Positions 47,026 to 56,549 of a stretch of 64,000 nt of DNA are shown piece after piece. The translations under genes and the position numbers were made by a program. Under the pieces are notes generated by a model. That model had not been told where the DNA came from. It searched no databases and was given only the letters and a program-made list of their open reading frames with translations. How positions within the stretch are numbered: the stretch's first letter is position 1; each line of letters opens with the position of its first letter. This stretch comes from an uncultured Anaerobiospirillum sp. (lineage in GTDB: Bacteria; Pseudomonadota; Gammaproteobacteria; Enterobacterales; Succinivibrionaceae): positions 1 through 64,000 of the forward strand of contig CALXXU010000005.1 of the NCBI GenBank assembly GCA_944392765.1, given 5' to 3'.

Positions 47026-50000
47026 TTAGACGATAATGCCTTCGTTGGTGAGCTGCTTGTAGATCTTCTTGGCGCGCGGATAGCCCACGCCCAGCTCGGT
47101 CTGCAAGTCCGTGACCGTTGGCGGCTTGTTGCGGCTCTCCATATAGTCGCGCACTAATTGCACCGCCTGGTCAAACTTAACGTCGAGCTCCTTTTGCTTA
47201 TCGGTAGGCTCGGCGTCCTCCGTTGGCTCCTCATGCACCGTGATGACGTCATCTAAGTACTCTGGAGGGCCAGCGTACTCACGCCAAGCATCGACGATCG
47301 CCTTGACATCCTCGTTGCTGGTAAAGGCACCGTGGGCACGGGTCGGGCTGCCTGAGCCCATAAACTTGTAGAGCATATCGCCCTTGCCTAAGAGGCACTC
47401 CGCGCCCTTATCATCGAGCACAATGGTCGAGTCCATGCGGTTTTGTACCGTAAAGGCGACGCGCGATGGGAAGTTGGCCTTAATCATACCGGTGACCACC
47501 TCCGCACGTGGGGTCTGGGTGACTAAGACCAAGTGAATACCCGCCGCACGCGACTTGGCCGAAAGGCGCGCAATCAGACTCTCTGGAGTGTTTTGATCTT
47601 TCTTGCTGCGGCTACTTTGTGCCATTAAGTCAGCAAACTCTTCGACCACCACCACAATCCATGGCAAAGGCTCGAGGCTCTGCGGCTTCGGGCCCATATC
47701 CATCGTCCAGAGTGGATCTGGGATAAAGGTACCCTCAGCCCGCTTTTGCCGGATGAGCTCGTTGTACTCGTCGAGTTTGCGCACACCCAAGAGGGACATC
47801 AACTTAAAGCGCCGCTCCATCTCCTCGACGCACCAGCCCAAAGCAATTGGAGTCTGGGTCGCAACCTCGGTAATAACCGGGGTGATAAGGTGCGGCAAGT
47901 CCTTATAAATCGAGAACTCAAGCTGCTTTGGGTCCACTAAGATCAGACGCAGCTCAGCAGGAGAGCGCTTTAACAAGAGCGAAATCAGCATGGTATTAAG
48001 GCCAGCCGACTTACCCGAGCCGGTGGTACCTGCCACCAGCAAGTGCGGGCTTTCGGCTAAGTCCTTGACGACCGGCTCACCGACCACCGAAGCACCTAAG
48101 CACATCGGCAGCGCGGCCTTGCTGTGCTGGAACTCATTGCTCGAGGCCAAATCACCCAAGGTAATAAACTGACGGCGTGGATTTGGCACCTCCAGGCCTA
48201 CATAAGGCGAGCCCTCAATAAATGGCACTACGCGCACATTGGAAACCAAGAGGTTGCGGCACAGCTCGGTCTCAAGCGAGGCAATCGCTGAGCTCTTCAC
48301 GCCCTGCTCTAAGTCCAGGTCAAAGCGGGTGATCACCGGGCCCGTGATGTAGTCTGCGACCTTAGCCTTTACGCCAAAGGAGTGCAGCACCGAGTTGATA
48401 CGCTCAGCGGTCTTCTCGAGCTCGTCATATGAGATCGTGACCTTATTGGTGGAGCGCGCGAGCAAATCTAGCCCTGGGCGCCAGTTATCGTAGTGATGAC
48501 GGGGCACCGTGCATAAGGACAGGCTCGACTTCACATCCGCGCTTAAGGTCTCGCTGGAAATTCCGGCCATATAGCTAGGCAGATTAGTGCTCGAGCTATT
48601 GTGAGCGCCCATAAAGGCGTTACCGGCGCTCGGCAGCCCCACAACTTGTGGCGCCGCTCCTTGCTCCGGAGCCGCCTCAGGCTCAGCACTCTCAGTTTCA
48701 GCTACAGGCTCGCTCTCAGCTTGCGCCATTGGGGATGGCATAGTGCCCGACTGGGTACCCATGCCCGGCATGACCGTTGCCATTTGCCCGTTCAGTGGCG
48801 CGGCCATAGTTTGCTGCATCTGCCCAGGCACGGCCATTTGTCCGGGCATTTGTCCCGCCAATTGCCCTGGCACTTGACCTGGCATGGCCATCTGCCCTGG
48901 CATTTGTGCCATGCCTGGGTACATCATGCCAGGGGCCATATTCTGGCCCATGACCGGGACGTACTGACCGTTTGGCAGCTGCATATACTGCGGCATCTGG
49001 CCCATGGCCATATTTGGCATCATGCCCATCATGCCTTGGTTCATCCCCATCATATTAGGGTTAGCCATACCCGGCATCACCTGCACATACTGGCCATTAG
49101 GCAGTTGCATGTACTGCATTTGCTGGCCTTGGTACATGCCATTTTGCATGCCGTTTGGCATGCCATTAGGCGCCGCCATCATCTGGTTGCTATAGGACTC
49201 AGCACTTTGCTCTTGATCGTCGTAGTAAGCGTCATCCGACTCCTCGTCATAAGACTCCTCGTCATCAGCCTCACTTACCTCTTCAGCGCTCGGGTCCTCA
49301 GGGACAGTCTCCTGAGGCACCTCAGGCTCGGCGTAAGCTGGTGGCTCAACCTCAGCAGGCTGCTCGACCGCAACCGGCTGCTCGGCTGGTGTAGCTTCGA
49401 CCACCGTGCTTAAGTCAGCCCCCGAAATGACGCCTTCGCTGCTGCTATCTTCAGCCGGAATAAAGGCCGAAGTCAGCTCACCTACTTCGTAGCTTGGCTG
49501 CTGAGTGCCAAAGTGCGCAAAGTCGATGATGTTATCCGTGCTGTCAGCATGCTCAGTTACTGGAGACTCAGCGTGCGGGGCGCGGGTGAGCGCCTCTTGC
49601 GCGTTTAAGCCTTGCTCTTGGGCCTTGGCCTTGGCGAGGTCGGCAAAGTTAAAATTTTGGGTACGCACGGGACGCACCGGCTCATCGACCGCCTGCGCTG
49701 CGCCCGCGACAAAGTCATCGTCGTGTAAATCCGAGGCAGCCGTGCCGCTTAAGCGCTCATCAATACCGCCCGCTTGCTGGCCTTGCCCGCCAAAGTCATA
49801 GGCATGCTCTGGGGTGTACTGTGAGGCAAACTCACGGTCCGCGCCCATCAAGTCCACCGCGACGCTACTCTTTTGAGCCTGAGCATCGTTGCTGCGGGCT
49901 AACGCAAAGCGATAGAAGTCGTTGTCATCATCACCCTCGCCTACTTGACTGGGCGTGGAGCGCATGATGTTGGTGCGGGTATCAGCCTCATGAGCATCAA

Positions 50001-53000
50001 AGCCCTGCTCGGGGGCACCCGAGCCCATCATGATATGGGTGCTACCACTATCTTGCGCCGCATTTAAGGCCTGATTTAAGTTAAGCGGGGCCGCAGGCTT
50101 AATCGCCTCGGAGCTCAGCTCAGTTAAGGCCGAGCTTTCTTGATCGGAGCGAAATGAGCTCATTGCGCCCTCGGTTGCGTCCTTAAACTCGGACGCGAGC
50201 GACGACAGCTCATTGATGATATCTTGCTTCGGCGCATCCTGCCCTAAGATCGCAGCGCCCGCCCCATTATCCTCAGAGGCCAGCATATTAACCGTGGTCG
50301 GCGCGGCCTCAGGAGCCACCGCCTCAGGCGCAGCTGGAGTCTCTGGGGCTACCGGCGTAGGCTCGGAGCGCATGATAATGGTGCTGGGACCTTGGCTCTC
50401 AGCGGCGCTTTCGGGCTCAGCCACAGGCTCAGCACTCACGGACTCGGCGGTACCTGCAACTTCAGGAACGGCATCAACAGCGGCACCTGCCACTTCAGTG
50501 GCAGCAACACCAGTGGCCGCACTTACGGCAGTGGCACTAGCAGCGGCGGTTGCAGCTGCCGCAGCAGCGGCTGCGGCCTTGGCAGCTTGGGCGGCTTCAA
50601 ATTCCTTGCGCGTATCGCGAATAATAGTGTGCGGACGCAGCTCCTCAGGCAAGCGCACGCCAATCTCATGGGCGTTATGCTCCGCTAGCTGGACGTTGTC
50701 CTCACTCTTTTTCTTCTTGCGCTTCTTGGCACCGGCATTGACCGGCTCCTTGACGCCGGGTGTGATGTACTTAGGACCGTCATCTTCGTCCTCAGTCTCA
50801 TCCTCGTACTCAGGCTCGACCTCCGTTTGCTGCTTATTGAGCTGTTGCTCTCGCTCTAATTTTGCCGCATAGGTGCCTGCGTAGATTGGACCGTCATCTT
50901 CATCGTCATCATCAGCCTCAGCTGCAGCTTCAGCTTGCTGCGCCTGCTCGGCCTGTGCTTGGGCTAAGCGCTCTGCTTCTGCTTGCTCTTGGGCGGCACG
51001 CTCGGCTTCAGCTTGGGCCTGGCGCTCGGCCTCAGCTTGACGGGCTGCTTCCTCACGCTCACGGCGCCGAGCTTCTTGCTCGGCGGCAAAAACCTGCGGA
51101 TCAACGCGCTGCACAATGGTGTGCACCGTATCAGACTCGGCTGCGACTCCATCCCCGCTGTCACTTGGGGGCTCAGGCATCACCGCGCTGACATCTTGCG
51201 CTTGCTCAGCGGCGTAGGTGCCATAACCATATGGGCTTAATTCCGAGCCAGGGCGCGCGGCGAGCTCAGACTCTGGAGCCGCAGTGGCCTCTGCTTCAGC
51301 GGCAGCAGCCTCAGCCGCAGCGGCGGCAGCAGCTTCAGCCTCTTGCTGGCGCTTTAAAGCAACGGGATCCGGGCCCCGGATAATCTTGGTGTGAACCTCG
51401 TTCGGGTCAGTTAAGCTTGGGTCTAAACCTTCTTGTGGGTTAACTAAGCCCTCTTGATTCGGCGCCACATTCTCTTGAACGTGAGCTACTCCCTCTGGAG
51501 CGAGAGTTAAGTTCTCTGCTGGTTGAACGAAGTTATCTGATGGCTGCGCGTAGGCCTCTGGAGCTTGGTCCAAGCCTGCTGGAGCGTTTGTCATGCCCTC
51601 TTGAGGGTGAGCCAAACCGTCTTGGCTGTTGACCAAACCGTCTTGCGAATTGGCCAGACCATCTTGTTGGTTAACTAAACCATCTGGGAGATTGCGGGCA
51701 TGCGAGCTCTTAAAGGCAGCTTCGGCAAGAGCACCTTGCCCCTGCCAATAGCTCAGGTCACCTTGGCCATAAGCCTCAGCGGTATTAAAGCTAGTCTTGG
51801 CAGGTTCGGCGACCGTGTGCTCCATCGTCGGCATTGGGGTTGCCACTGCCGCTTGGTGCTCGCCAAACGATTCGGCCGGAGCACTCTCAGGTACGGGATG
51901 ATCACCCCAAGCATCGTGTACGGTGGCCTCACCCGAGAAGCCACGATGCAGCGAACGCTCGAGTTCTTGCGCCTCCATTTGGGAAGTATCGGTTGCAGCG
52001 CTCCAAGCTCCGCCTTGCTCTGAGTTAAGAGCTGCCGCGTTGGCGTTAAGCTCAGCTTGCGGCGTAATGGTTACGGCGCCGGAGTTAACTTGCTCAAAGA
52101 ACGAACCACCAGCGGCCACCCCGCTTGCCAATGCGGCACCACCTGCTAGTGCGGCTCCACCAGGAAGAGCACCATCTGTAAGTGCCGCCGCACTGTCCGC
52201 AGGAACAGGCTGCGTAGCCTCCTGCGTGGCCATCGACTGAGCTAAACCGCGCATAAAGGCATCTTCCATTAAGTCGCGGTTGCCTTGAGCATTGACCATA
52301 CTTGGATCGCTCAGGCCACTTGCAGCAATATTCTGCTTAAAGGCAGCTTCTTCAGCGGCGGGATCCTCCGCAGGCTCAAGCTGACCTTGCTGCCGTAATT
52401 GCTCTTCAAATTGCGCTACGGTCAGATGACCTTGAGCGTTGTCCTCGCCCTGAGCCAAGGCGGCCTGCTCTAAGGCGGCACGCTCTGGGTCAAAGGCAGC
52501 CCCACCTTGATTTTGGGCAGCACGGTCAGCGGCCACCTGCGCAGCTTGAGGGGCAGCCTTCTTATCGGCTTCAGGTGCATTCTTGCCAGGCATTGCCTTA
52601 AAGAAGGTAGCGCCTAAGCTATCAAAGACAAATAATGGGCTCTTACCCCATAAGAAAGTCAGACCACTAAAAGCGATCGCAACATAGATAATGACCGCAA
52701 TCAGGTTAGGTAAGAAGGAATAGCTGAACATGATGAGCATGTCGCCCAAGAGGCCACCTGCTCCGGTCGCGCCAAAATCACCATAGGTTGAAGCTAAAGC
52801 ACACAGACCAATTAAGCTCAAATCAAAGCCTAAGACCCGTAAGCTGGCGCGATAAAAGTCCACATGCCAAATATCAACTGGGCGTAAGAGGAGATAGTAG
52901 CCCAAGTACACAATCATCAGCGCCCAGAAATAAGACAAGACGCCAAAGTACTCAAAGAAGAAGCTGATAATAGGCGAGCCTTGGTGATTGTAGGAAACAG

Positions 53001-53166
53001 TATCGACCTGTCCTAAGATGAGCTCACCTGAGAGCTTAGCTTGGGCGGAGGTTTGGAAATCCAGCATAAAGTAAAAGCTCAATAGGCACAGAGCAATACT
53101 GAGCACAAAGAGCACGATGCGTAAGGTGCTTCTCTCACCTTGAGGTGCTACCTTAGTCGCAGCCAT
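47026..53166 (-). CDS. ftsK: DNA translocase FtsK, with extra-long linker
   Basis: A septal DNA pump (2046 aa; E. coli 1329). The N-terminus has four membrane helices (residues ~15-175). A ~1300-residue low-complexity linker follows, with an 8-residue-type repeat (about 495-580, NSQDGLVNSQDGL), Ala/Glu coiled stretches, six copies of a T-x-I-I/M-x-R motif, and a Met/Gly/Gln/Pro/Asn-rich block (about 1330-1480, containing MQYMQLPNGQYV twice). The motor has Walker A GTTGSGKSAG (~1712), Walker B-like WIVVVVEEFADLM (~1838) and VTQTPRAEVVTG. A winged-helix gamma domain ends the protein (PTVTDLQTELGVGYPRAKKI). The Walker B and TQRP residues differ from E. coli (VDEFADL, TQRPSVD). Alanine/Glu-rich DNA creates long false readings on the other strand. 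Confidence 0.93.
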   Translation of the reverse strand: MAATKVAPQGERSTLRIVLFVLSIALCLLSFYFMLDFQTSAQAKLSGELILGQVDTVSYNHQGSPIISFFFEYFGVLSYFWALMIVYLGYYLLLRPVDIWHVDFYRASLRVLGFDLSLIGLCALASTYGDFGATGAGGLLGDMLIMFSYSFLPNLIAVIIYVAIAFSGLTFLWGKSPLFVFDSLGATFFKAMPGKNAPEADKKAAPQAAQVAADRAAQNQGGAAFDPERAALEQAALAQGEDNAQGHLTVAQFEEQLRQQGQLEPAEDPAAEEAAFKQNIAASGLSDPSMVNAQGNRDLMEDAFMRGLAQSMATQEATQPVPADSAAALTDGALPGGAALAGGAALASGVAAGGSFFEQVNSGAVTITPQAELNANAAALNSEQGGAWSAATDTSQMEAQELERSLHRGFSGEATVHDAWGDHPVPESAPAESFGEHQAAVATPMPTMEHTVAEPAKTSFNTAEAYGQGDLSYWQGQGALAEAAFKSSHARNLPDGLVNQQDGLANSQDGLVNSQDGLAHPQEGMTNAPAGLDQAPEAYAQPSDNFVQPAENLTLAPEGVAHVQENVAPNQEGLVNPQEGLDPSLTDPNEVHTKIIRGPDPVALKRQQEAEAAAAAAAEAAAAEAEATAAPESELAARPGSELSPYGYGTYAAEQAQDVSAVMPEPPSDSGDGVAAESDTVHTIVQRVDPQVFAAEQEARRREREEAARQAEAERQAQAEAERAAQEQAEAERLAQAQAEQAQQAEAAAEADDDDEDDGPIYAGTYAAKLEREQQLNKQQTEVEPEYEDETEDEDDGPKYITPGVKEPVNAGAKKRKKKKSEDNVQLAEHNAHEIGVRLPEELRPHTIIRDTRKEFEAAQAAKAAAAAAAAATAAASATAVSAATGVAATEVAGAAVDAVPEVAGTAESVSAEPVAEPESAAESQGPSTIIMRSEPTPVAPETPAAPEAVAPEAAPTTVNMLASEDNGAGAAILGQDAPKQDIINELSSLASEFKDATEGAMSSFRSDQESSALTELSSEAIKPAAPLNLNQALNAAQDSGSTHIMMGSGAPEQGFDAHEADTRTNIMRSTPSQVGEGDDDNDFYRFALARSNDAQAQKSSVAVDLMGADREFASQYTPEHAYDFGGQGQQAGGIDERLSGTAASDLHDDDFVAGAAQAVDEPVRPVRTQNFNFADLAKAKAQEQGLNAQEALTRAPHAESPVTEHADSTDNIIDFAHFGTQQPSYEVGELTSAFIPAEDSSSEGVISGADLSTVVEATPAEQPVAVEQPAEVEPPAYAEPEVPQETVPEDPSAEEVSEADDEESYDEESDDAYYDDQEQSAESYSNQMMAAPNGMPNGMQNGMYQGQQMQYMQLPNGQYVQVMPGMANPNMMGMNQGMMGMMPNMAMGQMPQYMQLPNGQYVPVMGQNMAPGMMYPGMAQMPGQMAMPGQVPGQLAGQMPGQMAVPGQMQQTMAAPLNGQMATVMPGMGTQSGTMPSPMAQAESEPVAETESAEPEAAPEQGAAPQVVGLPSAGNAFMGAHNSSSTNLPSYMAGISSETLSADVKSSLSLCTVPRHHYDNWRPGLDLLARSTNKVTISYDELEKTAERINSVLHSFGVKAKVADYITGPVITRFDLDLEQGVKSSAIASLETELCRNLLVSNVRVVPFIEGSPYVGLEVPNPRRQFITLGDLASSNEFQHSKAALPMCLGASVVGEPVVKDLAESPHLLVAGTTGSGKSAGLNTMLISLLLKRSPAELRLILVDPKQLEFSIYKDLPHLITPVITEVATQTPIALGWCVEEMERRFKLMSLLGVRKLDEYNELIRQKRAEGTFIPDPLWTMDMGPKPQSLEPLPWIVVVVEEFADLMAQSSRSKKDQNTPESLIARLSAKSRAAGIHLVLVTQTPRAEVVTGMIKANFPSRVAFTVQNRMDSTIVLDDKGAECLLGKGDMLYKFMGSGSPTRAHGAFTSNEDVKAIVDAWREYAGPPEYLDDVITVHEEPTEDAEPTDKQKELDVKFDQAVQLVRDYMESRNKPPTVTDLQTELGVGYPRAKKIYKQLTNEGIIV

Positions 53167-53639
53167 AAAAACCTCTCCTCATAAGACCCAATCTGTCATT
53201 TGACCTTAGGCTCACAGGCAAAAAATAAGGCATGCCAAAGCATGCCGCGCCCTCGGGCTCAACAGATCAAACAGTCCTAAATTATAGGCCAAAAGCCTTG
53301 GGCAATAAAGCAAAGCCCTAGTTTACGCGGCCTGAGCGCCTAAGCTCTCAGCTAAGCTGAGCCTATGGCAAAGACTATGCCCCACTTAGCATAATCTGAT
53401 AAAATTAGACAGTTGTGTTTAATCACTCCAGCACAAGGCTCCAGAGGTGTGGATAACATGCCAAGGTAGCCTCTTTTGCGCAGGCTTGTATTGTGGCCCC
53501 TAAGGTAAGCCCAGCAGCTTAAGCTGCCGCCCTTTAGGATCACCGGAGCAAACGGTAAGACCTATGGTTTGCCGGTACCCCCTTGATCACTGCGCTTATC
53601 CATGGGCGCGCCATAGCGCTAGCTTCCTTAAGGTAGGGA
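53167..53639. other. Intergenic region between divergent ftsK and dedA
   Basis: 473 nt that should hold both promoters. Visible: an AT-rich patch at 53390-53420 and a small inverted repeat near 53343-53365 (CTCAGCTAAGCTGAG). lrp, the usual E. coli neighbour of ftsK, is absent. No gene is supported. Confidence 0.4.
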
Positions 53640-54470
53640 TTGACTGTGCTAGATTTTCTTATTGGCTTCTTTACTGATTACGGCTACATCGCCGTCTTTG
53701 GCATTCTGATTCTCTGTGGTTTCGGTTTGCCGGTGCCCGAGGACATCACCTTAGTTTCAGGTGGAGTGATCTCAGGCTTGGATTTAGCCAATCCTCATAC
53801 GATGTGCATTGTGGGCTTAGCCGGTGTCTTAATCGGCGATAGCACCATGTTCCTGGCAGGCCGCATCTTTGGCTATCGCATCCAGCGCATCAAAACTTTC
53901 CGCCGTATCCTCTCACCGCGTCGTTTCTCGCACATTCAGCGCAAATTCAAGCAATACGGTTTATCTCTCCTCTTCGTCGCTCGTTTCTTACCGGGCCTGC
54001 GCTCACCAATCTTCTTAGTTGCGGGCATGAGCCGCCGTATCTCCTATCTCACCTTTATCTTAATGGACGGCATTGCCGCTCTCATTTCGGTACCGGTCTG
54101 GGTGTACTTAGGCTACTTCTTTGCTGACAACCTCGACTTATTGATGGAGTACGTTAAGGACGTCCAAACCTTAATCTACCTCATCTTAGGCCTCATCCTG
54201 CTGATCGTCTTGATTGTCTATCTCAAAAAGCGCTTCCACAGCAAGCTCCATAAGTTCTCAGACGAAGGCCACAGCGACGAGGCTCCAGCTGCCACCGCAG
54301 CGGCAACCACAGCTGCCACCAAGGTTGCTACTGCCAGCGCCTCTCCAGCAGGCACAGCAGCAGCCACCAGCGCAGATACCTCAACTACCAGCGTCGCGCC
54401 AAATAGTGCTGAAACCAGCACCACGGCTGCCAGCGAGCAAGCTCCAGTCGAGAGTACGCCTAAGCCGTAG
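53640..54470 (+). CDS. DedA family inner-membrane protein
   Basis: A 276-aa DedA-family protein; members flip undecaprenyl phosphate or other lipid carriers and help maintain proton balance. FGLPVPEDITLVSGGVISG (family G-x-P-x-P-[GE] loop), GDSTMFLAGRIFGYRI and RFLPGLRSPIFLVAGMSR (conserved R-x-x-P-G-x-R) are present among about five hydrophobic segments. The last ~65 residues form an Ala/Thr/Ser-rich tail, unusual for the family and probably disordered in the cytosol. The start is TTG 53640 (AAGG at 6 nt) or GTG 53646 (AGGGA at 6 nt); the two differ by two residues. Confidence 0.87.
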   Translation: MTVLDFLIGFFTDYGYIAVFGILILCGFGLPVPEDITLVSGGVISGLDLANPHTMCIVGLAGVLIGDSTMFLAGRIFGYRIQRIKTFRRILSPRRFSHIQRKFKQYGLSLLFVARFLPGLRSPIFLVAGMSRRISYLTFILMDGIAALISVPVWVYLGYFFADNLDLLMEYVKDVQTLIYLILGLILLIVLIVYLKKRFHSKLHKFSDEGHSDEAPAATAAATTAATKVATASASPAGTAAATSADTSTTSVAPNSAETSTTAASEQAPVESTPKP

Positions 54471-54503
54471 TAGCGCCTAAAGAACAAAAAAATAGAAATG
54501 AGA

Positions 54504-54545
54504 ACGCGGGGCCAAGCACGCAAGTGTTTGGCCCTGCGTCGTTAT
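54504..54545 (+). terminator. Terminator after dedA
   Basis: A 12-bp stem (54504-54515 with 54528-54539, one wobble) and a weak T-containing tail. Confidence 0.65.
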
Positions 54546-54777
54546 TAGGCCAGACCGACAAAAGGTGGGGCAAATAAGGGCGAGCACGGAACCAACACGA
54601 CCAAATATGGGGCACCACCCGGCTTTTGTGGGGTACTAGCCCCCTCGATTGCACCATAATAATGCGCGCGTAAAGGCCCGTGCTAAAATGGCCCCACTTT
54701 GAGCGACGCAAGCGCATATTTGAGCCATTTGTGCACAATGCCCGGCTCAGGCTGCGTCTGAATTTTGAGGTTTAGTC

Positions 54778-56262
54778 ATGTCTGCAATGGATCAACTGAC
54801 TGAAATCGTGCGCAACATCAACTCCATCTTATGGGGTCCATGGTGCTTAATCCCGATTTTAGTCGGCACCGGTATCTTCTTTACCTTTAGACTGCGCTTT
54901 GTGCAAGTGCGTCAATTCGGCCGCGCTTTCAAGCACGTCTTCGGTCAACTCTCCTTTAACGGCGAGAAGGCAGGTCAACATGGTATGACCTCGTTCCAGT
55001 CCTTAGCGACCGCAGTCGCCGCCCAGGTGGGCACTGGTAACTTAGCCGGTGTCGCCACCGCTATGGTTATGGGTGGTCCTGGTGCAATCTTCTGGATGTG
55101 GCTGGCTGCCTTCTTTGGTATGGCCACGATCTTTGCCGAGGCGGTTTTAGCTCAGATCTATCGTACTCACGATAGCCAGGGCAACGTCACCGGTGGTCCA
55201 GCCTACTATATTTCCAAGGGTTTAGGCTCCAAGACCTTAGCCACGATCTTCTCGCTCCTCATCATCATTGCCTTAGGCTTTATCGGCAATATGGTGCAGG
55301 CCAACTCGATCACCACTTCCTTCCAGAGCGCCTTTAATATCCCTAACTGGGTTTCGGGTGTCTTCATCATCTTAATTGCTGGCTTCATCTTCATCGGTGG
55401 CATCAAGCGTATTGCTTCCTTTGCCGAGAAGATGGTGCCATTTATGGCCTCGGTCTACGTTTTAGGCTCCCTGTACATCATCATCATCAACATCGACATG
55501 CTGTTCCCGTCGTTTGAGGCCATCATCATTGGTGCCTTCGACCCAAGTGCAGCCACTGGCGGTGTAATTGGTGCATCGATTAAGGAAGCCATTCGTTACG
55601 GTGTGGCTCGTGGCCTCTTCTCCAACGAGGCAGGTATGGGTTCGACCCCACACGCTCACGCCGTCGCCCGAGTCCGTCACCCAGCTGAGCAAGGCTTAGC
55701 CGCCATCATTGGCCTCTTCATCGATACCTTCATCGTGCTCAATGCTACCGCCATTGTCATCATGGTTACGGGCAGCTTAGATGGCACGACCACTGGTATC
55801 GTGCTGACCCAAGCCGCCTTCGTCAAAGGCATGGGTAGCGCTGGTGCAGGCTTCGTGGCAATCTGCCTGTTCTTTGCGGCCTTTACCACCATTATTGGCT
55901 GGTACTTCTTTGCCTCGCAAAACTTCAAGTACCTCTTTGGCTACAAGAACATCAACATGTTCTCGATTGTCGTGCTGTGCTTCCTCTTAATGGGTGCCTT
56001 CTTAGAGGTTAACCTGGTTTGGGAGCTGGCCGACTTGTTCAATGGCCTGATGGTCATCCCGAACATCATTGCGGTAATTGGCCTGTACAAATTAGTTACC
56101 CGTGCGGTCGCTGACTACGACAAGAAGTTCTTGACCGGCAAGACGCCATTATTTGGCGCCTCCGAGCAGCTCACCGACCACTTTGCTAACCGTCAGGCTG
56201 CCGTTCGCCGCTCCATGGCCAAGGGTATGGTGCGCGAAAAGAACGCCCGCGACGACGAGTAG
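54778..56262 (+). CDS. Sodium:alanine/glycine symporter (AGCS family)
   Basis: A 494-aa sodium-coupled amino-acid importer of the APC fold with about ten or eleven membrane segments. The AGCS signature is clear: GTGNLAGVATAMVMGGPGAI near residue 88, ARGLFSNEAGMGSTPHAHA near 280, and the N-terminal NSILWGPWCLIPILVGTGIF. The family carries D/L-alanine, glycine and sometimes glutamine. GAGGTTT lies upstream of ATG 54778. Monocistronic, with a bidirectional terminator downstream; the mature C-terminus is basic and charged. Confidence 0.93.
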   Translation: MSAMDQLTEIVRNINSILWGPWCLIPILVGTGIFFTFRLRFVQVRQFGRAFKHVFGQLSFNGEKAGQHGMTSFQSLATAVAAQVGTGNLAGVATAMVMGGPGAIFWMWLAAFFGMATIFAEAVLAQIYRTHDSQGNVTGGPAYYISKGLGSKTLATIFSLLIIIALGFIGNMVQANSITTSFQSAFNIPNWVSGVFIILIAGFIFIGGIKRIASFAEKMVPFMASVYVLGSLYIIIINIDMLFPSFEAIIIGAFDPSAATGGVIGASIKEAIRYGVARGLFSNEAGMGSTPHAHAVARVRHPAEQGLAAIIGLFIDTFIVLNATAIVIMVTGSLDGTTTGIVLTQAAFVKGMGSAGAGFVAICLFFAAFTTIIGWYFFASQNFKYLFGYKNINMFSIVVLCFLLMGAFLEVNLVWELADLFNGLMVIPNIIAVIGLYKLVTRAVADYDKKFLTGKTPLFGASEQLTDHFANRQAAVRRSMAKGMVREKNARDDE

Positions 56263-56492
56263 CGCCAGCACGCTCCCGCGTGCCCCTACTTTCCCGCGTG
56301 CTGGTGCGCGTCCTCACGACGCGCGCTAGCTCAGCCCAAAAAGCGCCGCCAACCAGCGCTGACACTGCGCGCTGAACCACAACGCTAAGATGCCAGCTCA
56401 ACCAAGCGCAAACCGCAGCGTTAAGCTGAGTTCAGCGCCAAGCTGTGAGCAACAGCACTAAGTTGAGTGCAGCAGCGCTTACGGTGCCCAAT

Positions 56493-56524
56493 AAAAAAGC
56501 CGTCTCCAAGGAGACGGCTTTTTT
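56493..56524. terminator. Bidirectional terminator between the AGCS gene and the SbmA/YddA-like gene
   Basis: A 15-bp perfect stem (56493-56507 with 56510-56524) with A-run and T-run flanks. The GC-rich gap before it (56263-56490) contains loosely repeated GCGCTGA/AGCGC words only. Confidence 0.9.
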
Positions 56525-56549
56525 TTATGGCTGAAACTCAGCAGGAGGC

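Noticed and set aside
48601..49413. Long plus-strand reading (270 codons, His/Leu/Arg-rich) inside ftsK
   Set aside because: It is the complement of the repetitive ftsK linker; no ribosome site or family resemblance.
50213..50872. Ala/Ser-rich 219-codon plus-strand reading inside ftsK
   Set aside because: Low-complexity shadow of the Ala/Glu-rich linker; composition explained by the real gene.
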